A DNA stretch of 11,186 nt from Bacteroidales bacterium (GCA_004557565.1 SFGS01000064.1:1-11186), one strand, 5' to 3'. Shown: positions 1-7,301, counted from the first letter of the stretch. Notes: generated by a model from the sequence alone, not told the origin. Program-made: numbers and translations.

Positions 1-70
1 GCTTCGGCTATGCTCCATTTCGCTTCGCTCATTTCGCATAACCTTCGCTGCATACCTGCCTACGCACATC
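1..70. repeat. TTCGC-rich low-complexity intergenic DNA
   Basis: This stretch repeats the short word TTCGC/TTCGCT several times, with related TTCGG and ATTTCGC words between. No ORF here has a credible start or recognisable product; frames are open only because the segment is short and cut by the window edge. It runs directly into the hairpin at 71-90. It looks like decayed repetitive intergenic DNA, but it could be the 3' part of something lying outside the window. Confidence 0.35.
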
Positions 71-90
71 AAATCCCTACGGGATTTTTT
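71..90 (+). terminator. Hairpin with T-tract, probable plus-strand terminator
   Basis: AAATCCC (71-77) and GGGATTT (81-87) are perfect 7-bp arms around a TAC loop, followed by more T (to 90). This is a compact intrinsic terminator for plus-strand transcription entering from the left. The CCCTACGGG core resembles the CCCTAC/GTAGGG words in two other palindromic elements of the window, so it may also be a dispersed palindromic repeat. Confidence 0.5.
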
Positions 91-210
91 CAATCATTAT
101 AAATTATTACAGGGACAACTTGTGTATATCATTTCCTAAAAAAAAATCGGTGTAAATAGGATTTAAATGGGTTTAATAGGTGTTCCCTTCGGAGCAAAGC
201 TGGGTGGGGC

Positions 211-251
211 AAAATGAAAATCGGCCACGCCTTGATTGGCGCAGCCGATTT
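211..251 (-). terminator. Intrinsic terminator of secDF
   Basis: AAATCGGC (218-225) and GCCGATTT (244-251) form a perfect 8-bp stem. Inside it a CA/CA internal loop leads to a second stem CGCC/GGCG (228-231 and 238-241) with a TTGATT loop. On the minus strand the stem is followed by TTTTCATTTT. It lies about 50 nt past the secDF stop codon, the right place for its terminator. Confidence 0.8.
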
Positions 252-300
252 CAGATTTATATCGAAGTCGTTTTATTATTTACTTTCTGTTGGCTTCAAT

Positions 301-3240
301 TTATTTGGCTTTACGTTCGCTACGTTGGATCAATGCGTAAGCGGTAGGAGCTGCCACGAAGAGTGATGCGCAAGTACCGAATACCACACCGAGAATCATT
401 GCGAAGTTGAATGCACGAATTGATTCACCACCGAACAAGAAGATAACCACGAGCACGAGCAATGTACTGAGTGAGGTCATCATTGTACGGCTCAATGTGC
501 TATTCAACGCATTGTTGAATGTAATCTTCAAATCCTGTTTTGGGAAGAGTTGACGATATTCACGCACACGGTCGAATACCACCACGGTATCGTTGATTTG
601 GTAACCGATTACGGTAAGGATTGCCGCAATGAAGGTTTGGTCAACTTCCATAGAGAATGGGAGCAAGCCGTGGAGAGTGAAGAAACCGATTACGATGAAC
701 GAGGTGAGAGCCACAGCCGAAACAGCACCGAGTGAGAACGCCCAGTTGCGGAAACGCAACAAGATGTAGAGTGCCATTGCGACGAGTGACCAGAACACAG
801 CCCAAACAGCTTCGCGGGTCATATCATCAGCGATAGAAGGACCAACAGCATCCACAGACACGATACCGAGTTTGCTGGCATCACCTTCTGTGCCGGTGTT
901 GTTGCTGAATTGTGCTTCAGTCAAGTTGCCGAGGTATGGTTTGAATACCTTGAAGAGCATACCTTGAATTTCTTCATCGACCTTAGCAGTGTTTTCTTTC
1001 ACCTTGTAGTTGGTAGAAACACGCACGGTTTGGTCGTTATCGATAGTGATTACAGAAGAAGTGACATCGCCACCAAATTCTGCCTTCACGAGCTTGTCGA
1101 GTTCGTTGGCATTAACTGCCTTTTCAAACTTCACGATATAGTTACGACCACCAGAGAAGTCGATACCGAGGTTCAATGGACGGATAAAGAACATTGCGAT
1201 GATAACTGCTGCAACCACGAGAACCACAACTGAAGTTTTGCCACGCTTGCTCACGAAGTCGAACTTGGTGTTTTGCAAGAAGTTCTTCACCATGTTGGTG
1301 GTGAATGTCATTGTGCCAAAACCGAATCGGTTTTTGTTCAAGAAGTTTTCGAGCACGAGGCGTGTTACAAACACGGCTGTGAAGAATGAACAGCAGATAC
1401 CCACGATGAGGGTGATAGCGAAGCCGTGTACTGGACCAGTACATTGAGCAGCCAAGATAGCACCAGTGATGATAGAAGTGAGGTTACCATCGAAGATTGC
1501 AGAGAATGCGTTCTTGTAACCGTCGGCAACAGCAGCCTTCAAGTTCTTATCATTGCGGAGCTCTTCCTTACAACGCTCGAAGATAAGCACGTTGGCATCC
1601 ACAGCCATACCGAGAGTAAGCACGATACCGGCGATACCAGGAAGGGTGAGCACTGTCTGGAACGATGCAAGCACACCTACAATGAAGAAGAGGTTGAGAA
1701 TCAAGCCGAGGTTGGCGATGTTACCAGCCTTCACGCCGTAAACCATCATCATCAGAGCCATCAAGAGAACGAGAGCGATAACGAATGATACCACACCACT
1801 CTTGATTGATTCCTCACCGAGTGATGGACCAATCACACGTTCGCTGATGATGTTAGGACGTGCCACCATCTTACCTGATTTGAGCACGTTTGCCAAGTCG
1901 GTAGCCTCTTCCACTGAAAAGTTACCAGTGATTTCGGTGTCGCCACCGTCGATTTGTTGGTTCACGTTTGGATAAGAGTAAACCACGTCGTCGAGCACAA
2001 CAGCCACTTGACGGCCAATGTTAGCGCCGGTGAGGCGTGACCATTGGCGAGCGCCCTCGTCGTTCATCTTCATGGTCACAGCTTGACCCTTGAGTTGTTC
2101 GAAACGAGTGTCAGCATCTACCACCACGTCGCCAGTCATTGAAGGACGGCCGTTCACAGTCTTCAACGCAATGAGAGCCACATAGCCATTGTCCTGTGCC
2201 TTTACGTCCCAGCAGAGCTTGAGGTCGTTGCGAATCACACCGTAGCGTGCGATAGCTTCGTCGATAGCAGCTTTGTCTTTTTCCTTAGCATAACCTACCA
2301 CGCAGCCATTGCCAGTGATTTGGAGAGCCTTGGTGATGTCGAAATCGCCAGCAGCCACTTTCTTAGCTTCTGCCACCTTAGGTTCTGCTTCTTTCTTAGC
2401 AGGGTCGGCAGCGGCTTGAGCGTTTGCAGAGTCGGCAGCGGCAGCCTTTGGTTCCTCAGTTTTCTTGCCAGAAGCGGCAGCCATAAACTTTTGGAAGTCG
2501 TTAGCGATTTCGCTGTATTTGTAAGTTTGATAGAATTCGAGGTTTGCAGTTTGTTGGAGCATCTTCTTCACACGCTCGCGGTCCTTCACACCTGGAAGTT
2601 CAACGAGAATGCGGTTGCTGTTGGCAAGCTCTTGGAAGTTAGGTTGAGTGATACCCATCTTTTGAATACGGGTAGCGAGCACGTTGAGCGTGTTCTTCAC
2701 CTGAGCCTTCACTTCAGCCTTGAGGACGTTTTCAACCTCATTGTCTGACATTGAAGGATTTTCCTTAATCTTAGCCACCTTTTCACCGAAGATAGATTGC
2801 CAGTTGCTACCGCCGTTGCTCTTGAATGCTTCGCAGAATGCGTGCACTGGATCCTTGCTACCTTTTGATGCTTCAATAGCCTTTTTAAACTTCTCAGTTT
2901 CGTTCTTGTCTGACAATTCAACGAGGATGTCGGGAACTGAGAGTTCGAGAGTGGCAGTCATACCACCCTTCAAGTCGAGGCCGAGACCGAGTTGCTTTTC
3001 GCGAACGTCTTGCAATGTGTAGTAGCCCAGCCAAACCTTCTCTTTTGAAAGAGAGTCAATATAACCGTTGTAGGCATCATTGTACTTCTTGTCGCTGTGG
3101 TCAATCTTGCCAGCCACGTTAACGGCTGCCTCCACTGCCTTGTCTTCGTAGTGGTTAGCCACGAAAGTAAACGACATGTAGAACAAGCAAATCAATACCA
3201 AGAAACCGGTTATAACTTTAATAAAACCTTTAGTTTGCAT
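301..3240 (-). CDS. secDF: SecDF fusion, protein translocase accessory subunit
   Basis: SecD and SecF act with SecYEG, using the proton gradient to pull exported proteins across the inner membrane. Here both are one 979-residue protein, as is usual in Bacteroidetes. SecD half: signal-anchor TM about 7-27, GLGLDLKGG motif at 85-93, large periplasmic domain to about 465, TM bundle about 480-630 with AVDANVLIFER at 546-556. SecF half: TM about 670-686, LGIDFSGG at 691-698, second periplasmic domain to about 800, then TMs with GYQINDTVVVFDRVRE at 879-894. Residues about 256-298 are an Ala/Lys/Glu-rich low-complexity insert within the SecD periplasmic domain, probably a flexible loop. The start is sound: the N-terminus is a normal anchor and a promoter box lies about 85 nt upstream. 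The gene stands alone, divergent from the dehydrogenase gene, with its own terminator. Confidence 0.97.
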   Translation of the reverse strand: MQTKGFIKVITGFLVLICLFYMSFTFVANHYEDKAVEAAVNVAGKIDHSDKKYNDAYNGYIDSLSKEKVWLGYYTLQDVREKQLGLGLDLKGGMTATLELSVPDILVELSDKNETEKFKKAIEASKGSKDPVHAFCEAFKSNGGSNWQSIFGEKVAKIKENPSMSDNEVENVLKAEVKAQVKNTLNVLATRIQKMGITQPNFQELANSNRILVELPGVKDRERVKKMLQQTANLEFYQTYKYSEIANDFQKFMAAASGKKTEEPKAAAADSANAQAAADPAKKEAEPKVAEAKKVAAGDFDITKALQITGNGCVVGYAKEKDKAAIDEAIARYGVIRNDLKLCWDVKAQDNGYVALIALKTVNGRPSMTGDVVVDADTRFEQLKGQAVTMKMNDEGARQWSRLTGANIGRQVAVVLDDVVYSYPNVNQQIDGGDTEITGNFSVEEATDLANVLKSGKMVARPNIISERVIGPSLGEESIKSGVVSFVIALVLLMALMMMVYGVKAGNIANLGLILNLFFIVGVLASFQTVLTLPGIAGIVLTLGMAVDANVLIFERCKEELRNDKNLKAAVADGYKNAFSAIFDGNLTSIITGAILAAQCTGPVHGFAITLIVGICCSFFTAVFVTRLVLENFLNKNRFGFGTMTFTTNMVKNFLQNTKFDFVSKRGKTSVVVLVVAAVIIAMFFIRPLNLGIDFSGGRNYIVKFEKAVNANELDKLVKAEFGGDVTSSVITIDNDQTVRVSTNYKVKENTAKVDEEIQGMLFKVFKPYLGNLTEAQFSNNTGTEGDASKLGIVSVDAVGPSIADDMTREAVWAVFWSLVAMALYILLRFRNWAFSLGAVSAVALTSFIVIGFFTLHGLLPFSMEVDQTFIAAILTVIGYQINDTVVVFDRVREYRQLFPKQDLKITFNNALNSTLSRTMMTSLSTLLVLVVIFLFGGESIRAFNFAMILGVVFGTCASLFVAAPTAYALIQRSERKAK

Positions 3241-3324
3241 GTGTAAAATTTGTTATTATTTTGTTTGTTGTTTTATGTACACCAAAAAACGCTCCCGTCC
3301 AATTAGGAGAGAGTTTACAGACTG

Positions 3325-3356
3325 CAAATATACAACAAAAACTTGGAGTTGAAAAC
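3325..3356 (-). promoter_or_regulatory. secDF promoter
   Basis: The minus strand reads TATATTTG (3332-3325), an exact match to the Bacteroidetes -7 consensus TAnnTTTG. TTTG lies 23 nt upstream, a little farther than the usual 19-21, so the -33 assignment is weak. The implied leader is about 75-80 nt, A-rich and without a Shine-Dalgarno. Confidence 0.6.
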
Positions 3357-3472
3357 AAATTGCTCCCGAAATTCACCTAAAAACATTTTTCTACCCTTTT
3401 CATGCGCCACGATAGCCCCTTTCTCGCTATCAATCAAAGCAATTATCACTATTCGCCACCTTCGGATTTCGC

Positions 3473-3503
3473 TTGCACAAATGTGCGAAAAGCACTAACT
3501 TTG
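3473..3503 (+). promoter_or_regulatory. Dehydrogenase promoter with palindrome in the spacer
   Basis: TTG (3473-3475) and TAACTTTG (3496-3503) are 20 nt apart, the best complete -33/-7 pair in the window. The spacer begins with the interrupted palindrome GCACA-AA-TGTGC (3475-3486), overlapped by a TTCGC/GCGAA pair (3468-3472 and 3485-3489). A dimeric regulator bound there would cover the -33 element; that role is inference. The leader to the ATG is about 18 nt. Confidence 0.6.
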
Positions 3504-3527
3504 CTCTAACCAAAAAACCGTAGTGAA

Positions 3528-4493
3528 ATGAACGAAAAAATGAAAATCGTGGTGCTTGACGGCTTTGCCGGCAATCCTGGCGACCTGAGTTGGGCACCGC
3601 TCGAAGCATTGGGCCAATGCACTGTGTACGACCGCACTGCACCCCAGCAAGTGATAGCACGCGCTGCCGACGCGCAAATCATCCTCACCAACAAGGTGGT
3701 GATGAGCCGCGACGTGATTGAAGCACTCCCCCACCTCAAATATATCGGCGTGATTGCCACAGGCTACAATATCATCGACCTCGACGCGGCGCGCGAGCAT
3801 GGCGTGGTGGTGACCAATGTGCCTGCCTACAGCACTCGCTCGGTGGCACAAATCGTGTTTGCCCACCTGCTCGACATCACCAACAGCGTGCAGCACTACA
3901 CCGCCGAGGCGCACCGTGGCGCATGGAGCGAATGTCAGGACTTCACCTATATCAATACGCCCGTGATGGAACTCGACGGCAAGGTGATGGGCATCGTGGG
4001 GCTGGGCAACATCGGCAAGGCGGTGGCACAAATTGCCTTGGCGTTTGGCATGAAGGTGCTGGCTTACACTTCCAAGGCACAGGAGCAGCTACCTGAAGGC
4101 ATACAGAAAGCCGATATGGACACGCTGTTCGCCAACAGCGATGTGGTGTCGCTCCACTGTCCGCTCAACGCCTCCACAAAGAGTTTGGTGAATGCCGAGC
4201 GACTGGCGCAAATGAAGCGTGGTGCCATTCTTATCAACACCGCTCGTGGTCCGCTGGTCGATGAGGAGGCTTTGGCTAAGGCTTTGGCAAGCGGCCATCT
4301 GATGGGAGCCGGCGTGGATGTGCTCACCCAAGAGCCACCGTTAGCCACCAACCCACTGCTGGCACAGCCTGGCTGCCACATCACCCCACACATCGGCTGG
4401 GCAAGCGACGAGGCACGCGTGCGCCTGATGAACATCCTCATCGCCAACGTAAAAGCCTTCATCGACGGCACCCCACAAAACGTAGTGTCGTAA
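3528..4493 (+). CDS. D-2-hydroxyacid dehydrogenase (glycerate dehydrogenase / hydroxypyruvate reductase type)
   Basis: This cytoplasmic enzyme would interconvert a 2-keto acid and a D-2-hydroxyacid with NAD(P)H; hydroxypyruvate/D-glycerate is the likeliest pair. At 321 residues it has normal family length. The N-terminal segment VVLDGFAGNPGDLSW is typical of the glycerate dehydrogenase branch. The nucleotide-binding motif G158-x-G160-xx-G163 is intact, and the catalytic trio appears as R240 (NTARGPLVDEEAL), E269 (DVLTQEPP) and H288 (ITPHIGWAS). The end of the second Rossmann strand reads VLAYTSK (177-183) without the acidic residue usual in NAD-specific relatives, so cofactor choice is open. 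Met1 (3528) and Met5 (3540) are both possible starts; many relatives begin at a position like Met5. It is a single-gene unit convergent with the glutaminase gene. Family assignment is firm, substrate is not. Confidence 0.85.
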   Translation: MNEKMKIVVLDGFAGNPGDLSWAPLEALGQCTVYDRTAPQQVIARAADAQIILTNKVVMSRDVIEALPHLKYIGVIATGYNIIDLDAAREHGVVVTNVPAYSTRSVAQIVFAHLLDITNSVQHYTAEAHRGAWSECQDFTYINTPVMELDGKVMGIVGLGNIGKAVAQIALAFGMKVLAYTSKAQEQLPEGIQKADMDTLFANSDVVSLHCPLNASTKSLVNAERLAQMKRGAILINTARGPLVDEEALAKALASGHLMGAGVDVLTQEPPLATNPLLAQPGCHITPHIGWASDEARVRLMNILIANVKAFIDGTPQNVVS

Positions 4494-4499
4494 AAGCAC

Positions 4500-4593
4500 G
4501 GTAGGGACGTGATACTTCACGTCCGCCCATAATAGTGGTAACATATTGGTTAACAACCATTTTAATGCGGACGCGAAATATCGCGTCCCTACC
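4500..4593. repeat. REP/MITE-like inverted pair of palindromes
   Basis: Two 27-nt arms (4500-4526 and 4567-4593) are inverted copies with three differences, separated by 40 nt. Each arm is itself a hairpin: GGACGTGA-TACT-TCACGTCC (4505-4524) and GGACGCGA-AATA-TCGCGTCC (4569-4588). Two of the three differences are compensatory: a T-A pair in one stem is a C-G pair in the other, so both 8-bp stems stay perfect. Outer ends are GGTAGG and CCTACC. A small TGGTT-AAC-AACCA hairpin lies between. It fills the gap between two convergent genes and could also end transcription from either side, although neither flank has a strong T-tract. No coding capacity. Confidence 0.75.
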
Positions 4594-4621
4594 ATATTGA
4601 TTTCAAAAAAACAGGCATAAA

Positions 4622-4650
4622 TCTAATTTCTGATATCTAACTTCTAATTT
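4622..4650 (-). repeat. Short degenerate AGAAATTAG / AGAAGTTAG repeat
   Basis: Just after the glutaminase stop codon, the minus strand reads AGAAATTAGAAGTTAG and then ATCAGAAATTAG. These words closely resemble the AGAAGTTGAGAATTAG repeats at 8863-8926. Function unknown; probably the same class of dispersed low-complexity intergenic repeat. Confidence 0.4.
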
Positions 4651-4651
4651 C

Positions 4652-5575
4652 TTAAAAGATGGATTCGGTGGTGAGGGTGGTGAATAGTTCAAGGGCTTTC
4701 AAACCCATGATGGAATTGCCTCTGCCATTGAGGCGTGGACTCCACACGGCTATGGTGTATTTCGAGGGATAGAGCGCCACAATGCCACCGCCCACGCCGC
4801 TCTTGCCAGGAAGTCCCACCAAAAACGCAAACTCCCCTGCCTCGTCGTAGAAGCCGCAAGTCTGCATAATGGCATTGATACGCTTCACACGCGACACGGT
4901 GAGGTTGACGCCAGCGTGCGAAAACGGCTCGTTGCTACGCGCAAAGGCGGTGAACGCCTGTGCCAAGTCCTTGCAACTCATCTCCACAGAGCACATCATG
5001 CAATAGAGGTGCAGCACATCTGCCACATCGTTTTCGAGGTTGCCGTGGTGCTTGAGCAGATAGGCGATTGAGGCGTTGAGGTAACTGCAACTCAATTCCG
5101 AGTCAGCCACTTCCTGCGAATACTGAATGTCGGGGTTGCCTGCCAGTGTCCGCACAAAATTGATGAAAAATTCTTCGGGATTCTCCAAATTCGACAGCAG
5201 CACATCTGCCAAGACGATAGCGCCGGCATTGATAAACGGATTGCGGGGCTTACCGCTCTCGTATTCGAGTTGCACCAGCGAATTGAAGGCAGAGCCAGAT
5301 GGCTCTTTGCCGATGCGAGTCCACAGGTCTTTGCCCAAGATGCTGAGGGCAATAGCCAATGAAAACACCTTCGATATACTCTGAATGGAAAATTTCGTAT
5401 CGTATGCCCCAAGGCTGTAATGCTCGCCACCGAGAATGTTGAGATACACGCCAAACTGGTCGGGATCGACTTGTGCCAGGGCAGGGATATAGTCGGCTTG
5501 CTTGCCATCTTTTTCAAATGGCTTAATTTCCTGATATACGTCCTCTAATATTTGCTGATAGTTCATGTTCGGCAT
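4652..5575 (-). CDS. glsA: Glutaminase (serine-type, GlsA family)
   Basis: It hydrolyses L-glutamine to L-glutamate and ammonia in the cytoplasm. At 307 residues it matches the bacterial family (E. coli YneH is 308), and its numbering runs almost in step. Visible elements are the beta-lactamase-like S66-I-S-K69 catalytic motif in FSIQSISK, N116 in NPFINAG, E160, N167, Y191, Y243 in GFYDEAGEFA, and the LPGKSGVGGGIVA loop (255-267). No active-site residue appears to be missing. It lies 93 nt downstream of the AGCS symporter gene on the same strand, but a hairpin and its own -7 box separate them, so it can probably be expressed alone. That box ends only 10 nt before the ATG, implying an almost leaderless mRNA or use of Met4 (5566). 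Met1 is kept because it preserves the family numbering. Confidence 0.95.
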   Translation of the reverse strand: MPNMNYQQILEDVYQEIKPFEKDGKQADYIPALAQVDPDQFGVYLNILGGEHYSLGAYDTKFSIQSISKVFSLAIALSILGKDLWTRIGKEPSGSAFNSLVQLEYESGKPRNPFINAGAIVLADVLLSNLENPEEFFINFVRTLAGNPDIQYSQEVADSELSCSYLNASIAYLLKHHGNLENDVADVLHLYCMMCSVEMSCKDLAQAFTAFARSNEPFSHAGVNLTVSRVKRINAIMQTCGFYDEAGEFAFLVGLPGKSGVGGGIVALYPSKYTIAVWSPRLNGRGNSIMGLKALELFTTLTTESIF

Positions 5576-5585
5576 ATTTTGGTTT

Positions 5586-5593
5586 CAAAGGTA
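5586..5593 (-). promoter_or_regulatory. Glutaminase -7 promoter box
   Basis: The minus strand reads TACCTTTG, an exact TAnnTTTG match, and only 10 nt separate it from the annotated ATG. No convincing TTG/TTTG is found 19-21 nt upstream. Transcription from it would give a leader of only a few nucleotides. Confidence 0.5.
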
Positions 5594-5621
5594 ACGTTTC
5601 TTTTCTAATCTTGTGGCTTTC

Positions 5622-5661
5622 GCTTGATGCAGATGCCATTTATCCAACATCTGCATCAGGC
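5622..5661 (-). terminator. Strong hairpin after the symporter gene
   Basis: TGATGCAGATG (5625-5635) and CATCTGCATCA (5648-5658) pair perfectly around a 12-nt loop; the stem extends to 14 positions with one T-G wobble (5622-5661). It begins 7 nt past the symporter stop codon. On the minus strand no T-tract follows, so it may be a 3'-end stability or attenuating hairpin between symporter and glutaminase rather than a full intrinsic terminator. Confidence 0.5.
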
Positions 5662-5668
5662 TGCGGCC

Positions 5669-7033
5669 TTATTTGCCTTCCTCGGCGAAGTAGAGCTTCA
5701 TTTGCTCCTTCACCTTTGGAGCAAGGCGAATGAGTGTGAACATGGTGCACACCGCCATGCCGGCAAATGCCAGGTCCATGATGCCCACCAGCAGGGTGAG
5801 TTTGATTACGGCAGCCACCACAATCATCACGAGATAGTAGTAGTTATAGTATTTCGCATTTTTTGCGCCAAACAGGTAGTTGGTACACTTCAAGCCGTAG
5901 TAGCTGTAGCTGAACATGGTGCTGAATGCAAAGAAAAGCACGATTGCCATGAGCAGATACTGTCCCACATGTGGCAGGAGCATATCGAATGCGCCCAAAG
6001 CGTTGCTCAGCCCGGCATCGTCGGCCAACGCCAAGCCCGAATGGCTCGCCATAATAATGGGAATGGAGGTGAGCGTGCACACAATGCCAGAGTCAATGAG
6101 CGGGCCGAGCATCGCTATCAAGCCCTCGCGCACTGGCTGATTGTTTTTCGACGCGCCGTGCATCATCGAAGCGGTACCCACACCAGCCTCGTTGACGAAT
6201 GCGGCACGCTTTGCGCCTGTGAGTGCCACAAACACGAATGCGCCAAATCCTGCCTTGAGGCTGAATGCGCCCTCAAAAATGGAGGTGAACACGGCTGGCA
6301 CAAGATTCAAATTGAGCAGCACCACTGCCAGCACCATCAGGAAGTAGAACACCACCATGATTGGCACAATGCGTGAAGCGGCTTTAGCGATACGGGTGAT
6401 GCCGCCCAAAATCACAAACGCCACAATCACAGCCATCACCACACCGATAATGAATTTGGTGGAGAATGTAGGAGCAATGCCTGAAACGGTGATAATCGAC
6501 TCGGTGAGCTGGTTGGCCTGCATAAAGCAGAGCGTGCCCACCATACCGAAGATGGTGAATGCGATGGCGAGTGGTCGCCATTTCTTGCCCAAGCCCTCGG
6601 TAATCATATACATGGTGCCGCCTTGTGTTTCGCCGGCGGTGTCTTTGCCACGATACATAATGGCGAGCGAACCTTCAAAAAACTTTGTGGTCATACCCAC
6701 AAGGGCGCTCACCCACATCCAAAACACCACGCCAGGACCGCCAATAGCCACAGCAATAGCCACACCGGCAATGTTGCCCAAGCCCACAGTGGCAGCAATG
6801 GCACTCATCAATGCCTGGAATGAACTGATTTGTCCCTCCTGTTTACCGCCATCGTTGGCTTGCTTTTTTCGCAATTCGCGAATAGCCCAAGGCAAACGGC
6901 GAACCGACACCGCGCCCGAATAAACAAACAGGAAAAGACCGCCACCGATAAGCAGCAAAAATTCTGGCACACCACACACAAAATCGCTTGTGTTGATGAT
7001 AGCCTGACTAATAGTGTTGAAAATATCGTTCAT
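5669..7033 (-). CDS. AGCS-family sodium:amino acid symporter (alanine/glycine or glutamine)
   Basis: This inner-membrane carrier brings in a small neutral amino acid with sodium. The 454 residues are almost entirely hydrophobic helices, about 10-11 TMs. Family motifs are VGLGNIAGVAIAVAIGGPG (83-101) followed by VFWMW, and AAFVNEAGVGTASMMHGAS (277-295), the counterpart of the NEAG(L/V)G signature. N87 and the glycines around it sit where the family binds substrate and sodium. Members carry alanine, glycine or glutamine, and sequence alone does not separate them. The adjoining glutaminase gene favours glutamine, as in the B. subtilis glsA-glnT pair, whose GlnT belongs to this family. The start at 7033 is supported by a perfect -7 box 48 nt upstream. 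The leader is unusual: a tandem duplication containing an 11-codon ORF. Confidence 0.93.
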   Translation of the reverse strand: MNDIFNTISQAIINTSDFVCGVPEFLLLIGGGLFLFVYSGAVSVRRLPWAIRELRKKQANDGGKQEGQISSFQALMSAIAATVGLGNIAGVAIAVAIGGPGVVFWMWVSALVGMTTKFFEGSLAIMYRGKDTAGETQGGTMYMITEGLGKKWRPLAIAFTIFGMVGTLCFMQANQLTESIITVSGIAPTFSTKFIIGVVMAVIVAFVILGGITRIAKAASRIVPIMVVFYFLMVLAVVLLNLNLVPAVFTSIFEGAFSLKAGFGAFVFVALTGAKRAAFVNEAGVGTASMMHGASKNNQPVREGLIAMLGPLIDSGIVCTLTSIPIIMASHSGLALADDAGLSNALGAFDMLLPHVGQYLLMAIVLFFAFSTMFSYSYYGLKCTNYLFGAKNAKYYNYYYLVMIVVAAVIKLTLLVGIMDLAFAGMAVCTMFTLIRLAPKVKEQMKLYFAEEGK

Positions 7034-7036
7034 TAT

Positions 7037-7072
7037 TTATATACAATCTTTTGGGTGGTTATATACAATCAT
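7037..7072 (-). CDS. Possible 11-codon upstream ORF in the symporter leader
   Basis: The minus strand reads ATG ... TAA encoding MIVYNHPKDCI, ending 3 nt before the symporter ATG. It falls inside the duplicated leader. If translated it could couple to or limit symporter translation. No regulatory codon run (for example repeated Gln or Ala codons) is present, and its ATG would lie only a few nucleotides from the predicted transcript start. It may well be chance. Confidence 0.2.
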   Translation of the reverse strand: MIVYNHPKDCI

Positions 7073-7081
7073 TTTGGGGTG
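7037..7081 (-). repeat. Two tandem 22/23-nt direct repeats forming the symporter leader
   Basis: Copy 1 (7037-7058) and copy 2 (7059-7081) share the exact 12-nt word TTATATACAATC, followed by TTTTGGGTGG and ATTTTGGGGTG respectively. Copy 2 abuts the -7 box (7082-7089), so almost the whole 5' leader of the symporter mRNA is made of the two units. A duplicated regulator or RNA-binding site is possible; a simple slippage duplication is the alternative. Confidence 0.65.
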
Positions 7082-7089
7082 CAAAGTTA
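7082..7089 (-). promoter_or_regulatory. Symporter -7 promoter box
   Basis: The minus strand reads TAACTTTG followed by CA, an exact TAnnTTTG match. A TTTG lies 23 nt further upstream, slightly beyond the usual spacing. The leader to the ATG is about 40 nt. Confidence 0.6.
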
Positions 7090-7188
7090 ATACATTTTTC
7101 AATACCACCGAACAAATTCCCCTCTTTTAACCCTTTTTACCCCCAAACACACGCCACATATTATAATATATAAAGGCTGGGGGGCACG

Positions 7189-7227
7189 AAAAAAGTGTGG
7201 AGGTTCACCCTCTACGAACCTCCACAC
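7189..7227 (-). terminator. Intrinsic terminator of the 41-codon gene
   Basis: GTGTGGAGGTTC (7195-7206) and GAACCTCCACAC (7216-7227) form a perfect 12-bp stem with a 9-nt loop. On the minus strand the stem is followed at once by TTTTTT. It is the strongest terminator in the window. It lies 74 nt beyond the stop of the small membrane protein gene, and no other minus-strand gene ends there, which supports that gene being real. Confidence 0.85.
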
Positions 7228-7301
7228 CCACAAAGCCATGTAATTCTGTGATATTAGTGATATTTTTTTCCACTGTTAGGGCACCTTGTAATTGTTAATC
7301 G

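Noticed and set aside
3411..3431. GATAGC/GCTATC 6-bp inverted repeat between the divergent promoters
   Set aside because: Short stem with a 9-nt loop, no T-tract, not placed at a promoter element.
3495..4031. 178-codon minus-strand ORF opposite the dehydrogenase gene
   Set aside because: Shadow frame, His-rich, no motif; the plus-strand frame carries all catalytic residues.
5624..6376. 250-codon plus-strand ORF opposite the symporter gene
   Set aside because: His/Gln-rich product typical of the antisense frame of a membrane protein; the minus-strand gene has intact AGCS motifs.
7158..7169. AT-only palindrome ATATTATAATAT
   Set aside because: Low-complexity AT symmetry arises easily by chance, and no gene signal is attached.
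7181..7244. Short minus-strand reading frame through the terminator near 7189-7227 (starts MALWVWRF)
   Set aside because: It consists mostly of the terminator stem and loop, with no initiation context, so I treat it as chance.
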